A DNA stretch of 64,000 nucleotides. Source: Lentzea sp. NBRC 105346. Its GTDB lineage: Bacteria > Actinomycetota > Actinomycetes > Mycobacteriales > Pseudonocardiaceae. How positions within the stretch are numbered: position 1 is the first letter of the stretch; the number at the start of each line of letters is the position of its first letter. The DNA is taken from NCBI RefSeq assembly GCF_030269605.1, contig NZ_BSTQ01000027.1:18787-82786 (forward strand). Direction: 5' to 3'. The notes beneath the pieces were generated by a model that was not told the DNA's origin, searched no databases, and worked only from the letters and a program-made list of their open reading frames with translations. Of this stretch, positions 8,290 to 16,711 are shown piece by piece. Both the position numbers and the translations under genes were made by a program.

Positions 8290-9111
8290 GTGCGGTTCCG
8301 GTTCCTCCTGCAACCCGGCTGGATCGCGTTGACCCTCGCCGTCTGGGTCTTCGCGACGGCCTGCTTCACCCTGCTCGCCCCCTGGCAGTTCCGCCGCGAC
8401 GCCGAACGCGAGACCCAGAACAGCGCGATCACGAAGTCGATCAAAAGCGAGCCCGTACCACTGCAACAAAGCCACGACGAGTGGCAGAAGGTCGTCCTCA
8501 AGGGCACCTACCGCCCCGAGCACGAGGCACTGGCCCGCCTCCGCACGGTCCAGGGCGAGGCGGCGTTCGAGGTGCTCACGCCGTTCGAGACCACGGACGG
8601 AACGACGGTCCTCATCGACCGCGGATACGTGCGCCCGGTCAACGGCATGAAGCCGCCGACGTACCCGGAACCGCCGAAAGACCAGGTCACCGTCGTAGCG
8701 CTGCAGCGGCCGAACGAGTCCGACGCACGGCCGGCCTTCGAGCAGGACGGCAAGTGGCAGGTGTACTCGATCAACACCGAGGCCGTCGCACCGAACATGC
8801 GACCGGGCTACTTCCAGATCACCGAGGACCAGCCCGGCACGATCAACGCCCTGCCGTTGCCGCAGCTCGACGCGGGCCCCTTCTTCTCCTACGCACTGCA
8901 GTGGATCGCGTTCGGCGTGATGGCGATCGGCGGCTGGGCGTACTTCAGCTGGCGCGAGATCCAGCCCGGAGGCGCCCTCACGCAGCAGAAACAGAAGAGG
9001 AAGTCGATCGCCGAACTGCTAGCGGCGGAAGAGGGCGACGAAAGCGGACAGGAAAGCCGCACCGAAGCCGACGACCCGGGACAGCTCCACGGCTCGCGTC
9101 ACGTGACCTGA
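8290..9111 (+). CDS. SURF1-family cytochrome oxidase assembly protein
   Basis: A 273-residue membrane protein with a transmembrane helix at about residues 10-30, a SURF1 periplasmic-type domain with APWQFRRD, WQKVVLKGTYRPE, VLIDRGYV and LDAGPFFSYALQWIAFG, and a second transmembrane helix at about 200-222. SURF1 proteins help insert heme a into cytochrome c oxidase. GTG 8290 is preceded by no obvious strong ribosome site. Same position as M. tuberculosis Rv2235 between ptpA and cobD. Its last 93 bases overlap the end of the convergent cobD gene, and the C-terminal 40 residues are charged and lineage-variable. Confidence 0.9.
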   Translation: MRFRFLLQPGWIALTLAVWVFATACFTLLAPWQFRRDAERETQNSAITKSIKSEPVPLQQSHDEWQKVVLKGTYRPEHEALARLRTVQGEAAFEVLTPFETTDGTTVLIDRGYVRPVNGMKPPTYPEPPKDQVTVVALQRPNESDARPAFEQDGKWQVYSINTEAVAPNMRPGYFQITEDQPGTINALPLPQLDAGPFFSYALQWIAFGVMAIGGWAYFSWREIQPGGALTQQKQKRKSIAELLAAEEGDESGQESRTEADDPGQLHGSRHVT

Positions 9112-9951
9112 GTCGGGCTGACGGCCGTGGCCGAGCACCGGTCGTTCCTCGGCTCCATGCCCATACACCGTCCGGCCGCCCAGCCGAATCTCCAGCGCAC
9201 CGGCGAACGCCGCCTCCACCTGGCCCGCGTTGGGCGACGGGTGCGCGGAGCCGTCCCGCCGCCACGTCTCCAGGGCCTGGGATGCGGATCCACCGACGAC
9301 CGGGGCGCCGAAGACGGTCAGCACGGCGGCGACACGAGCGGGCAGCAGGTTCGCCAGGTCGTCCAAACGCGCGGAGGCCCAGCCGAACCGCCGATAACGC
9401 GGCGACCGGTGCCCGACCATCGCGTCCAACGTGTTGGCGGCGCGGTAGCCGACCAAGCCCGGCACGCCGAACACCGAACCCCACAGCAGGGGCGCCACGA
9501 CCGCGTCCGAGGTGTTCTCGGCCACGGACTCGACGGTCGCCCGCGCCAGTCCGAGCGAGTCCAGCCGGGAGGGCTCGCGGCCGCACAGGTGGGGCAGCCG
9601 GGCCCGCGCCGCGTCGACGTCACCGGAGTCGAGCTCGCGGCCCATCGCGGTGCCCTCGGCCGCCAGCGACCGGCCGCCGAGTACGGCCCAGGTGACCAGG
9701 CCGGTCGTCAGAGCCTGCAGCCACCAGCGGCGGCGCGAAGCACGTTCGACAACGACACCGGCAAGAACCGTGCCGCCGACGAGAGCCGCCGAATAGGCCG
9801 CTCCGGCGACGTGATGATCACGGTAGACGCGCTGTTCCAGGCCGGCGGCCGCTCGGCCGAATGCCGCTACCGGGTGAAATCGCTTCGGATCACCGAACAC
9901 GGCGTCCGCCGCCACGCCCAGCAACAACCCGACCGCGCGCCCCGCACCCAC
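9019..9951 (-). CDS. cobD: adenosylcobinamide-phosphate synthase CobD/CbiB
   Basis: A 310-residue integral membrane protein of the CobD/CbiB family, which joins aminopropanol (or its phosphate) to adenosylcobyric acid. Signatures: FGDPKRFHPVAAFGR near the N terminus, ESVAENTSDAVVAPLLW, GYRAANTLDAMVGH, RLDDLANLLPARV and HPSPNAGQVEAAFAGAL. Length is typical. It matches Rv2236c in position. Together with the CobC-like aminotransferase and the RNase H/phosphatase upstream it suggests nucleotide-loop assembly of cobalamin is encoded around this locus. Confidence 0.94.
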   Translation of the reverse strand: MGAGRAVGLLLGVAADAVFGDPKRFHPVAAFGRAAAGLEQRVYRDHHVAGAAYSAALVGGTVLAGVVVERASRRRWWLQALTTGLVTWAVLGGRSLAAEGTAMGRELDSGDVDAARARLPHLCGREPSRLDSLGLARATVESVAENTSDAVVAPLLWGSVFGVPGLVGYRAANTLDAMVGHRSPRYRRFGWASARLDDLANLLPARVAAVLTVFGAPVVGGSASQALETWRRDGSAHPSPNAGQVEAAFAGALEIRLGGRTVYGHGAEERPVLGHGRQPDSGHVTRAVELSRVVGFGAAFLSAFVALFRR

Positions 9952-10023
9952 CCTTGCCTCCCCAGAGTCCGATGAGCACGGTAGCGCCGCGACCGGCGGT
10001 GCCCCGCATTAGGGTGGCCGGTC

Positions 10024-11496
10024 GTGGAGCACAAGCGGCTGAAGCTGTACGCCTATCTGGACGCGCGCGATCACCAGCGCACGTACCTGGCGATCATGCG
10101 CTTGTTCACGTCGACGCTGCTGGCCGACCTGTCCGCGGGAGAGGTCGCCGGGGCGCTGGCCGGAGCAGAACGCGAGGGCCGGGTCGAACCCGGCGAGTCG
10201 CGCATCGAGAACGTGATCACGCGGCTCAAGCAGCTCGTCGAGTGGGGCAACCTCGTGCAGGGGCGCCGCGAGGTCGTCGCGGCGAGCATCGCCGAGTTCC
10301 AGCACGGCAGCGTCCGCTACCAGGTCAGCAAGCTCGCCGTCCGCGTCCAACGGGATGTGGACGAGCTCCTTCGCGCCCCCGAAGGCGCCCGCGAGGTGGC
10401 CCGCGAGTTGCTCCCGGCCATCGAGCGAGGATTGAGTGAACTGGGCGGCTCTCTGAGTGTCGCCCTGCTCAACGAAGGCGAACGCACCAAGGAGCTGCTG
10501 GCCGAACGCGTCACGACGCTGTTCCTGCAGCACGCCGAGCTGGCCGCCACGGTGCGCGACTTCTACGCCTACCTGGGCCAGGTCGTGACGCGGAACCACC
10601 TGGCGCCGGACGAGATCGCGGGCTTCCGCAACCTGCTCGTCGAGTACATCCAGCGGGTCGTCGAGGACGTGCTCAAGTACACCCCGGCGATCGCCGAGAC
10701 CCTCGCGTCACTCGCCAGGGCCCGGCCCGAGCTGCTGCGACTGCTCGGCACCGAGCTGGGCGACGACGTCGAACGCGCCCGCGGCCGCAGTGAGCACGAC
10801 TGGCAGGACCTCACCGACTGGTTCGCCGACCGGCCCGGCCGCCCGTCCCAGGTCACCGCGCTGAGAGAAGCCACGGCCCGCGCCATCGGCTCGTTGCTGG
10901 CCAGCGTGAAACGGGCGACCAGCGGCGGAGGTCTGCTGCCTGGAAGGAAAGCGGAGCTGTTGAAGCTCGCGCGCTGGTTCGACCAGAGCACCAGGGAGGA
11001 GGCGCACGAGCTGTACGCGGCGGCGTTCGGTCTCTACTCCGCCCGGCACCTCTCCCCCGCGCCGGAGCACGACAGCGACAACGAGCGCACGCCGTGGCGC
11101 GACGGGCCGGTGCGGGACGTCACGGTCAGCGTCCGCAGCCGCGGCGACCGGGGTGCGCGCGGCCGCACCTCGCGCATCCTCGACGACCCGATGACCGAGC
11201 AGTCGCTGCTGGCCGAGGCCCGTGAGGCGGACGAACGCCGGGCGGCACACGTCGCCGAGCTCACCAGGGCCGCCAAGGATCTGAACGGCACCACGCTCAG
11301 CCACGGCGCGCTCGAAGTACTCTGCGAGCTGCTCACGCTCGCGATGGCCCAGCGCGACACCCCGCAGGACACGGGCGAGGCGAGCGACCCCGTCCGCGGA
11401 CTCAAGGTCACCGTCAGCCACGGCACGACCACCAAGATCACCTCCGCGGCCGGAACCCTGACCCTGCACGACGCGACATTGGCGCTCACCGAATGA
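10024..11496 (+). CDS. jetA: Wadjet JetA (TIGR02677/DUF2397), kleisin-like subunit
   Basis: A 490-residue protein of the TIGR02677 family, the first gene of a four-gene SMC system. N-terminal winged-helix region (ENVITRLKQLVEWGNLVQGR), then long helical segments (ALLNEGERTKELLAERVTTL; FYAYLGQVVTRN), and a C-terminal winged-helix domain near 420-460, the layout expected of a kleisin that bridges the two SMC heads. Wadjet complexes recognise and cleave small circular DNA such as plasmids. The GTG start at 10024 follows AGGGTGG. The stop shares ATGA with jetB, so translation is coupled through the operon. Confidence 0.9.
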   Translation: MEHKRLKLYAYLDARDHQRTYLAIMRLFTSTLLADLSAGEVAGALAGAEREGRVEPGESRIENVITRLKQLVEWGNLVQGRREVVAASIAEFQHGSVRYQVSKLAVRVQRDVDELLRAPEGAREVARELLPAIERGLSELGGSLSVALLNEGERTKELLAERVTTLFLQHAELAATVRDFYAYLGQVVTRNHLAPDEIAGFRNLLVEYIQRVVEDVLKYTPAIAETLASLARARPELLRLLGTELGDDVERARGRSEHDWQDLTDWFADRPGRPSQVTALREATARAIGSLLASVKRATSGGGLLPGRKAELLKLARWFDQSTREEAHELYAAAFGLYSARHLSPAPEHDSDNERTPWRDGPVRDVTVSVRSRGDRGARGRTSRILDDPMTEQSLLAEAREADERRAAHVAELTRAAKDLNGTTLSHGALEVLCELLTLAMAQRDTPQDTGEASDPVRGLKVTVSHGTTTKITSAAGTLTLHDATLALTE

Positions 11497-12683
11497 ACTT
11501 CGACGACCTCTCGGACATCGACGCGCAGAACGTGGTCCGCTGCGCGCGCACGCTGCTCCGCCGGCCGTTGCTGCGCACGGACGGCCCGGACGGCGAGCTG
11601 ATGACGCTCGTCTACCGTCACCGCGCGATGCTCCAGGACCTGTTCGCCGGACTGCTGGGCTACCGGCTCGTCGTCGAACGCCGGTTCGCCCGCCTGTACA
11701 AGTCGGGGCCGGGCCGCGACGACACCCGCGGTGTGCTCGGACTGTCGCCGCGCGCCTACGTCTACCTGGCGCTGACGCTGGCCGTGCTGACCGGCACCGG
11801 CAGGCAGACCCTGCTGTCCCGTCTGGTGGCCGACATCCGTGCCGCCGCAACGGAAGCGGGCATCTACGCCCCGGACGACATCGTCGAACGGCGTGCTTTG
11901 ACGGCCGCCCTGCGCCACCTCGTGTCGCTGGGTGTGATGCACGAGACCGAGGGCACGGTCGCGCAGGACACCGTGCCGCAGGAAGCGCTGATCACCATCG
12001 ACACCGACCTGCTCGGCCAGCTCGTCATCGGCCCGGTCGGCGAGGCCGAGAGCCCCGAGCACCTGGTCCAGCTCGCCGCCCGGCCCGGTCCACGCGGCGT
12101 CGAACACGCCGTGCGCCGCAAGCTCGTCGAGACACCGCTCGTGCTGTACGCGGACCTGCCGGACGACCAGGCCGAGTGGCTGCGCCGCAACCAGCGCAAG
12201 GAAACCGCGCTGCTCGAACAGTTCTTCGGCCTCTACACCGAGTGCCGCGTCGAGGGCGTGCTCGCGTCGGACCCCGAGGACTTCCTCACCGACCTCTACT
12301 TCCCCGGCACGTCAACGGTCGCGCGCATCGCAATGCTCGCGCTGCCGGATCTGATCGAGCACGAAGACGAAGATCCACCGGCGCGGCATGTCGTTGCACG
12401 GCAACGGATCCGCGAGGTGTGCGAGCAGCTGGTCGAGGACTACCCGAACGCGTGGTCCAAGCAGTTCACCGACGACCTCGACCGGTTGACCGACGAGGTG
12501 ACGGAACTGTTGCGCCGCATGGGTTTGGCCGTGCCGCACGAAGACGGCTGGTCGATCAGCGCGGCGGCACACCGGTGGATCCCCATGCCGGACGGCGATC
12601 CGGAACGCGAGCTGCCCCCGGCGCCCGAACCCGTGGTCGAGATCCCCGGCTGGTCCCTGTTCGATGAGGAGAACGCGTCATGA
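11493..12683 (+). CDS. jetB: Wadjet JetB (TIGR02678/DUF2398), KITE-like subunit
   Basis: A 396-residue protein of the TIGR02678 family. Recognisable blocks: ARTLLRRPLL, YRLVVERRFARLYK, LSPRAYVYLALTLAVL, and the C-terminal part RWIPMPD seen in many members. By analogy with characterised Wadjet and MukBEF systems it is the winged-helix KITE dimer that binds the kleisin. Start ATG 11493 overlaps jetA by 4 nt, and its stop overlaps jetC by 4 nt. No break or unusual composition was seen. Confidence 0.9.
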   Translation: MNFDDLSDIDAQNVVRCARTLLRRPLLRTDGPDGELMTLVYRHRAMLQDLFAGLLGYRLVVERRFARLYKSGPGRDDTRGVLGLSPRAYVYLALTLAVLTGTGRQTLLSRLVADIRAAATEAGIYAPDDIVERRALTAALRHLVSLGVMHETEGTVAQDTVPQEALITIDTDLLGQLVIGPVGEAESPEHLVQLAARPGPRGVEHAVRRKLVETPLVLYADLPDDQAEWLRRNQRKETALLEQFFGLYTECRVEGVLASDPEDFLTDLYFPGTSTVARIAMLALPDLIEHEDEDPPARHVVARQRIREVCEQLVEDYPNAWSKQFTDDLDRLTDEVTELLRRMGLAVPHEDGWSISAAAHRWIPMPDGDPERELPPAPEPVVEIPGWSLFDEENAS

Positions 12684-15600
12684 GCAGGTGGCGGCTGCAC
12701 CGCGGCGGCATCGTCAACATCTGGCAGTACACCGAGCAGACGTTCGACTTCTCCGGCGGCCGCGCGATCTTCCAGGGCACCAACGGGTCCGGAAAGTCGC
12801 GCACGCTGGAGTTGTTGCTGCCCCTGTGTTTGGACGGCGACCTGCGCCAGCTCGGCTCGAAGGGCTTCGACACGGTCAGCATCCGGCGGCTCATGCTGGA
12901 CGACTACGACGGCGGCCCGAACCGCATCGGGTACGCCTGGGTCGAGCTTCGACGTGGTGACGACGAATACCTGACGTGCGGCCTGGGCGTCAAGGCGTCC
13001 AAGACCTCGCAGGCGATCACGGACTCATGGCGGTTCGTCACGTCCATGCGCGTCGGTCACGACCTGCAGCTCGCCGGCCCGGACCGGGTGCCGCTCGGCC
13101 CCGCGCAGCTGCGCGACCTCGTGGGCGCGGACTGCGTGTTCGAGGACGCGGCGTTCCGCGCGAAGATCGCCGAGACGGTGTACGGCGTGCCCGCCGCGCG
13201 CTACGGCGACCTGCTGCACCTGCAGCGCACGCTGCGCAACCCGGACGTCGGCCTGAAGGTGCTGGAAGGCCAGCTGGAGCAGATCCTCTCGGACGCGCTG
13301 CCGCCGCTGGACCAGGCGATGATCGAACAGCTGGCGACGTCGTTCGACGACCTGGAGTCGATCCGCGAGAACATCACGCGACTGTCCTCCGCGGACAGTG
13401 CGCTGAGCACGTTCCTCAAGACGTACTCGGACTACGCGTTCGGCGGCCTGCGGTCGTCCGCCGAGAAGCTCGACGGCGCCGAGAAGGCCGTGACGCGGTT
13501 GCAACGCGAACAGGCGAAGCTCACCGCGCAGCTGGAGCAAACCCGCGCCGAGCGGATGGCATCCGAAGAGGCGCTGACGAACCTGGAGACCGGCGAGCAG
13601 CAGGCCGAGGAAACGATCGCGGCGCTGAAGGAACTGCCCGCGTTCCGGGACCTGCAGGACCTCAAGACGCGCGAGAACCTGGTGGCGGAGAAGCGGTCCT
13701 CCGCGATCGCCGCGCTGGAGATGGCGGCGAAGCAACGCGCGCAGGAGGACGCCGCGGTCGAGGGCGTGCTGCGGCTGTTGCGCCGCCTCGCCGAGGACCT
13801 CGGGTCCGCGGCCGAGCTGAGTGACCCACTGCGCCAGCACCTGCGCGCCGCGGGCATGGACGACTCGCTGGCGCCTTCGGTTCCGCAGGTGCCGGACGCT
13901 TCGGCCACGGTCGTCACCGCGTCGGTGCGGGCGAAGCCGGACCCCGAGGCCGAGCCGCTGCCGATCGAACGCCGCGTGCCGCCGGCCGCCGCCACTGAGG
14001 ACGTGGTGAACGCGCTGGGCAAGGCGTCCGACGCGACGACTTCCATTGCTTCCCTTGCGCGCCAACGGGGTGCGCTCGCGCTGACGTTGCACCAGCAGGC
14101 GCTGGAGCTGGACGCGCAGCAGCTGAGTGTGGAGGCGTTGCGGCAGAAGGCGCGCGACTCGCAGCTGGCGGCGACCGAGGCGACCGCGTTGCGCAACCAG
14201 GAGGTCCAGGAGCTCACCGACCTGACCGCGACCTGGCTGTCCCGCGTCGAGACGTGGTGCTCCGCCGGTCCGCTGGCCGACGAACGCCCGGCACAGGACT
14301 TCGAGCTGCCGTCGGTGATCGACCCGGCGGGTGCGCGCACGTTGACCGGCATGGCCCGCGAGTGGACCGGGCCGCTGGTGCAGGCCGCACGCGACGCCGC
14401 GCACGAGTTCTCGACGCGGCGCGGTGAGCTGCGGACCCGCATCGACGAGCTGGACGCCGAGCTGGCAGGCCTCCGCTCCGGCGCCGAGCAGGCCTCCGGC
14501 GCGCAGTTCTACCGACTGGTCGACTTCCAGTCGTCCCTGACCGACGCCGAGCGCGCGGGCCTGGAGGCGTCGCTGCAGGCGAGCGGCCTGCTCAACGCCT
14601 CGATCGTCGTGGATGAGGGGAGCCTTCATCCACTTGAGGTGGATGAAGGCTCCCCTCATCCACGTAGCAGCGGTGTTTGGGCGACGGTGCGAGAAGCCGT
14701 TGAGGGGCGGTCGCTCGCGGACGTGCTGGTGCCTGCGGTCGAGGGGTCCTCGGTGCCCGAGGAGCTGGTCGCGCAGCTGCTGCGCGCGGTCGCGTTGGAC
14801 GACGACAACGCCCTCGTGCAATCGGTCGACGGCACGTGGCGCGCCGGTGTGCTCACCGGTGCGGGCACCAAGCCCGCAGCCGAGTTCATCGGCGCCGGCG
14901 CACGTGAGGCTGCCCGCCAGCGCCGGATCGCCGAACTCGAAGAGGAACTGGCCCGGCTACGCGATGAACTCGGTGCGGCGGAAGAGGAACTGGCCCAGGC
15001 GCACGAGCGGGTCGGCGCGTGGGAGGCGCACCTGGCCGAGTTCCCCGGCGACGGCGAGCTGATCGCGAAGCACAGCCGCGTCCAGGCCGCCGAGGAGTCG
15101 GCCGAACGCGCGCAGCTGCGCACGCAGGAGCTGCGCACGGAGCTCGACTCGGCGTCCGCCCGGCTCGAGGCGGCGCAGAGCGAGCTGACGCGGCAGGCGG
15201 GCGACGCGGGCCTGCCCGCCGAGTCCGAGGGACTCCGCCACGCCCAGCAGGCCGCCGCCGAGGCGCAGCGCACCGCCGACCGGCTCGGTGACGCGATGCA
15301 AAGGCGTTGCCAGGGCACGATCTCCGACCTGACCGACGCCGCCCACCGCTACCACGAGGCCGTGCAGGACCGTGAGACCGCAGAGGCTGACGCGGACGCG
15401 CGGTGCGTCGACTACGCGGCGCAGGCGGGCACGCTCGCCGAGCTGACCGACGCGATCGGTGGTGAGGCCAGGGAGATCGCGGGCCAGCTGACGTCTTTGG
15501 AATCGCAGCGCAAGCAGATGCGCACCGACCTCAAGACCGTTCGCGAACAGGTCTCCGCCGCACGCGAGCAGGCCGCGAAGCTGGAAGCGTTGCTGGAGAC

Positions 15601-16711
15601 CAACTCCGAGCAGGTCGCCGAGGCAGGCGAGGCCCAGACCCGCGCGGCCGAGCTCTTCGAGGCGACCGTCCGGGCACCGGGTGTGCTGGTCGCCGCCCTG
15701 CCGGATGTCGACGGTGACCTTTCCACTGTGCGCCAGGCGATCGCGGACGCGGGCGACCGGCGCGGCGCCGGCGAGGCCACGGTCATCAGCAAGCTGCAGG
15801 CGTTGCAGACGTCGCTCGCGGGCAGTCACGACATCGCGGCCGAGCAGCACGCGGGCCTGCTGACCGTCACGGTCACCGGCGAGGAGGGCGCTCGTCCCGT
15901 CGCGGTCGCCGCGCGTCAGGTCACGTCGAAACTGGCGGAACAGCGCGGGTTCCTGGACGAGCAGTACCAGAGCATCTTCGCCGACTACCTGATCCGCGAC
16001 CTGGCCGAGTGGCTGCGCAACCAGATCACCGTCGCCGAGGACCTGACCAAACGGATGAACGAGGTGCTGTCCCAGGCGCGATCGAGCCAGGGCGTGCACG
16101 TCAAGCTGTCGTGGAAGTCCTCTTCGGCTCTGGACGACGAGACGCGACAAGCGCTTGCGCTGGTGCGCCTGCCGTTCGGCGAACGCACGCCGGAGCAGGA
16201 CGCGACGCTGCGCCGCGTGTTCACCGAACGCATCGAGGCCGAGCGCGACACTTTTTCGGGCGGTTATGCGGAAATCCTGTCGCGCGCACTGGACTACCGC
16301 ACGTGGCACCAGTTCACGGTGACCGTCGCGGACACCGGCCCGGACGGCAACCCGCGCGAACGCCGCCTGCGCCAGCTGTCCTCCGGCGAGACGCGCCTGA
16401 TCTCCTACGTCACGCTGTTCGCGGCCGCGGCGTCGTTCTACGACGCGGTGTCGCACGAGTTCGACCCGCTGCGCCTGGTGCTGCTGGACGAGGCGTTCGA
16501 GCGGCTCGACGACCCGACCATCGCGCGCATGCTGGGTCTGCTGGTCGACCTGGACATGGACTGGGTGATCACCTGGCCGTCGGGCTGGGGCGTGTCGGAC
16601 AAGATCCCGCGCATGCACATCTACGACGTGCTGCGCCCCAAGAACGGCCGCGGCGTAGCGTGCACGCAGACGACGTGGGACGGCGCCGCTCTGGACCGGA
16701 TCGACCCGTGA
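12680..16711 (+). CDS. jetC: Wadjet JetC (TIGR02680), SMC-type ATPase
   Basis: A 1343-residue SMC/MukB-like ATPase. Walker A GTNGSGKSRT is near residue 37; the ABC signature RQLSSGETRLIS is near 1235; Walker B LVLLDEAFERLDD is near 1270. Between them are two long coiled-coil arms (from about 255 and from about 745) around a central hinge-like region. It would be the DNA-extruding motor of the complex. All ATPase motifs are intact. Odd feature: a perfect 25-bp inverted repeat at 14609-14663 encodes residues about 644-662 (two VDEGS.HP copies) in frame near the middle, the position expected for the hinge. Confidence 0.93.
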   Translation: MSRWRLHRGGIVNIWQYTEQTFDFSGGRAIFQGTNGSGKSRTLELLLPLCLDGDLRQLGSKGFDTVSIRRLMLDDYDGGPNRIGYAWVELRRGDDEYLTCGLGVKASKTSQAITDSWRFVTSMRVGHDLQLAGPDRVPLGPAQLRDLVGADCVFEDAAFRAKIAETVYGVPAARYGDLLHLQRTLRNPDVGLKVLEGQLEQILSDALPPLDQAMIEQLATSFDDLESIRENITRLSSADSALSTFLKTYSDYAFGGLRSSAEKLDGAEKAVTRLQREQAKLTAQLEQTRAERMASEEALTNLETGEQQAEETIAALKELPAFRDLQDLKTRENLVAEKRSSAIAALEMAAKQRAQEDAAVEGVLRLLRRLAEDLGSAAELSDPLRQHLRAAGMDDSLAPSVPQVPDASATVVTASVRAKPDPEAEPLPIERRVPPAAATEDVVNALGKASDATTSIASLARQRGALALTLHQQALELDAQQLSVEALRQKARDSQLAATEATALRNQEVQELTDLTATWLSRVETWCSAGPLADERPAQDFELPSVIDPAGARTLTGMAREWTGPLVQAARDAAHEFSTRRGELRTRIDELDAELAGLRSGAEQASGAQFYRLVDFQSSLTDAERAGLEASLQASGLLNASIVVDEGSLHPLEVDEGSPHPRSSGVWATVREAVEGRSLADVLVPAVEGSSVPEELVAQLLRAVALDDDNALVQSVDGTWRAGVLTGAGTKPAAEFIGAGAREAARQRRIAELEEELARLRDELGAAEEELAQAHERVGAWEAHLAEFPGDGELIAKHSRVQAAEESAERAQLRTQELRTELDSASARLEAAQSELTRQAGDAGLPAESEGLRHAQQAAAEAQRTADRLGDAMQRRCQGTISDLTDAAHRYHEAVQDRETAEADADARCVDYAAQAGTLAELTDAIGGEAREIAGQLTSLESQRKQMRTDLKTVREQVSAAREQAAKLEALLETNSEQVAEAGEAQTRAAELFEATVRAPGVLVAALPDVDGDLSTVRQAIADAGDRRGAGEATVISKLQALQTSLAGSHDIAAEQHAGLLTVTVTGEEGARPVAVAARQVTSKLAEQRGFLDEQYQSIFADYLIRDLAEWLRNQITVAEDLTKRMNEVLSQARSSQGVHVKLSWKSSSALDDETRQALALVRLPFGERTPEQDATLRRVFTERIEAERDTFSGGYAEILSRALDYRTWHQFTVTVADTGPDGNPRERRLRQLSSGETRLISYVTLFAAAASFYDAVSHEFDPLRLVLLDEAFERLDDPTIARMLGLLVDLDMDWVITWPSGWGVSDKIPRMHIYDVLRPKNGRGVACTQTTWDGAALDRIDP
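14609..14663. repeat. perfect 25-bp inverted repeat inside jetC
   Basis: The arms 14609-14633 and 14639-14663 are exact reverse complements with a 5-base loop (TTGAG). The element is translated in frame within JetC. Its core (ATGAGGGGA followed by a CCTT stretch) resembles the intergenic palindrome at 30577-30629, so it looks like a member of a dispersed palindromic family that has landed in a coding sequence. Confidence 0.85.

Noticed and set aside
16009..16707. A longer N terminus for JetD within jetC
   Set aside because: It would overlap 700 bp of jetC in another frame; the GTG at 16708 gives a GTGA overlap like the other junctions.
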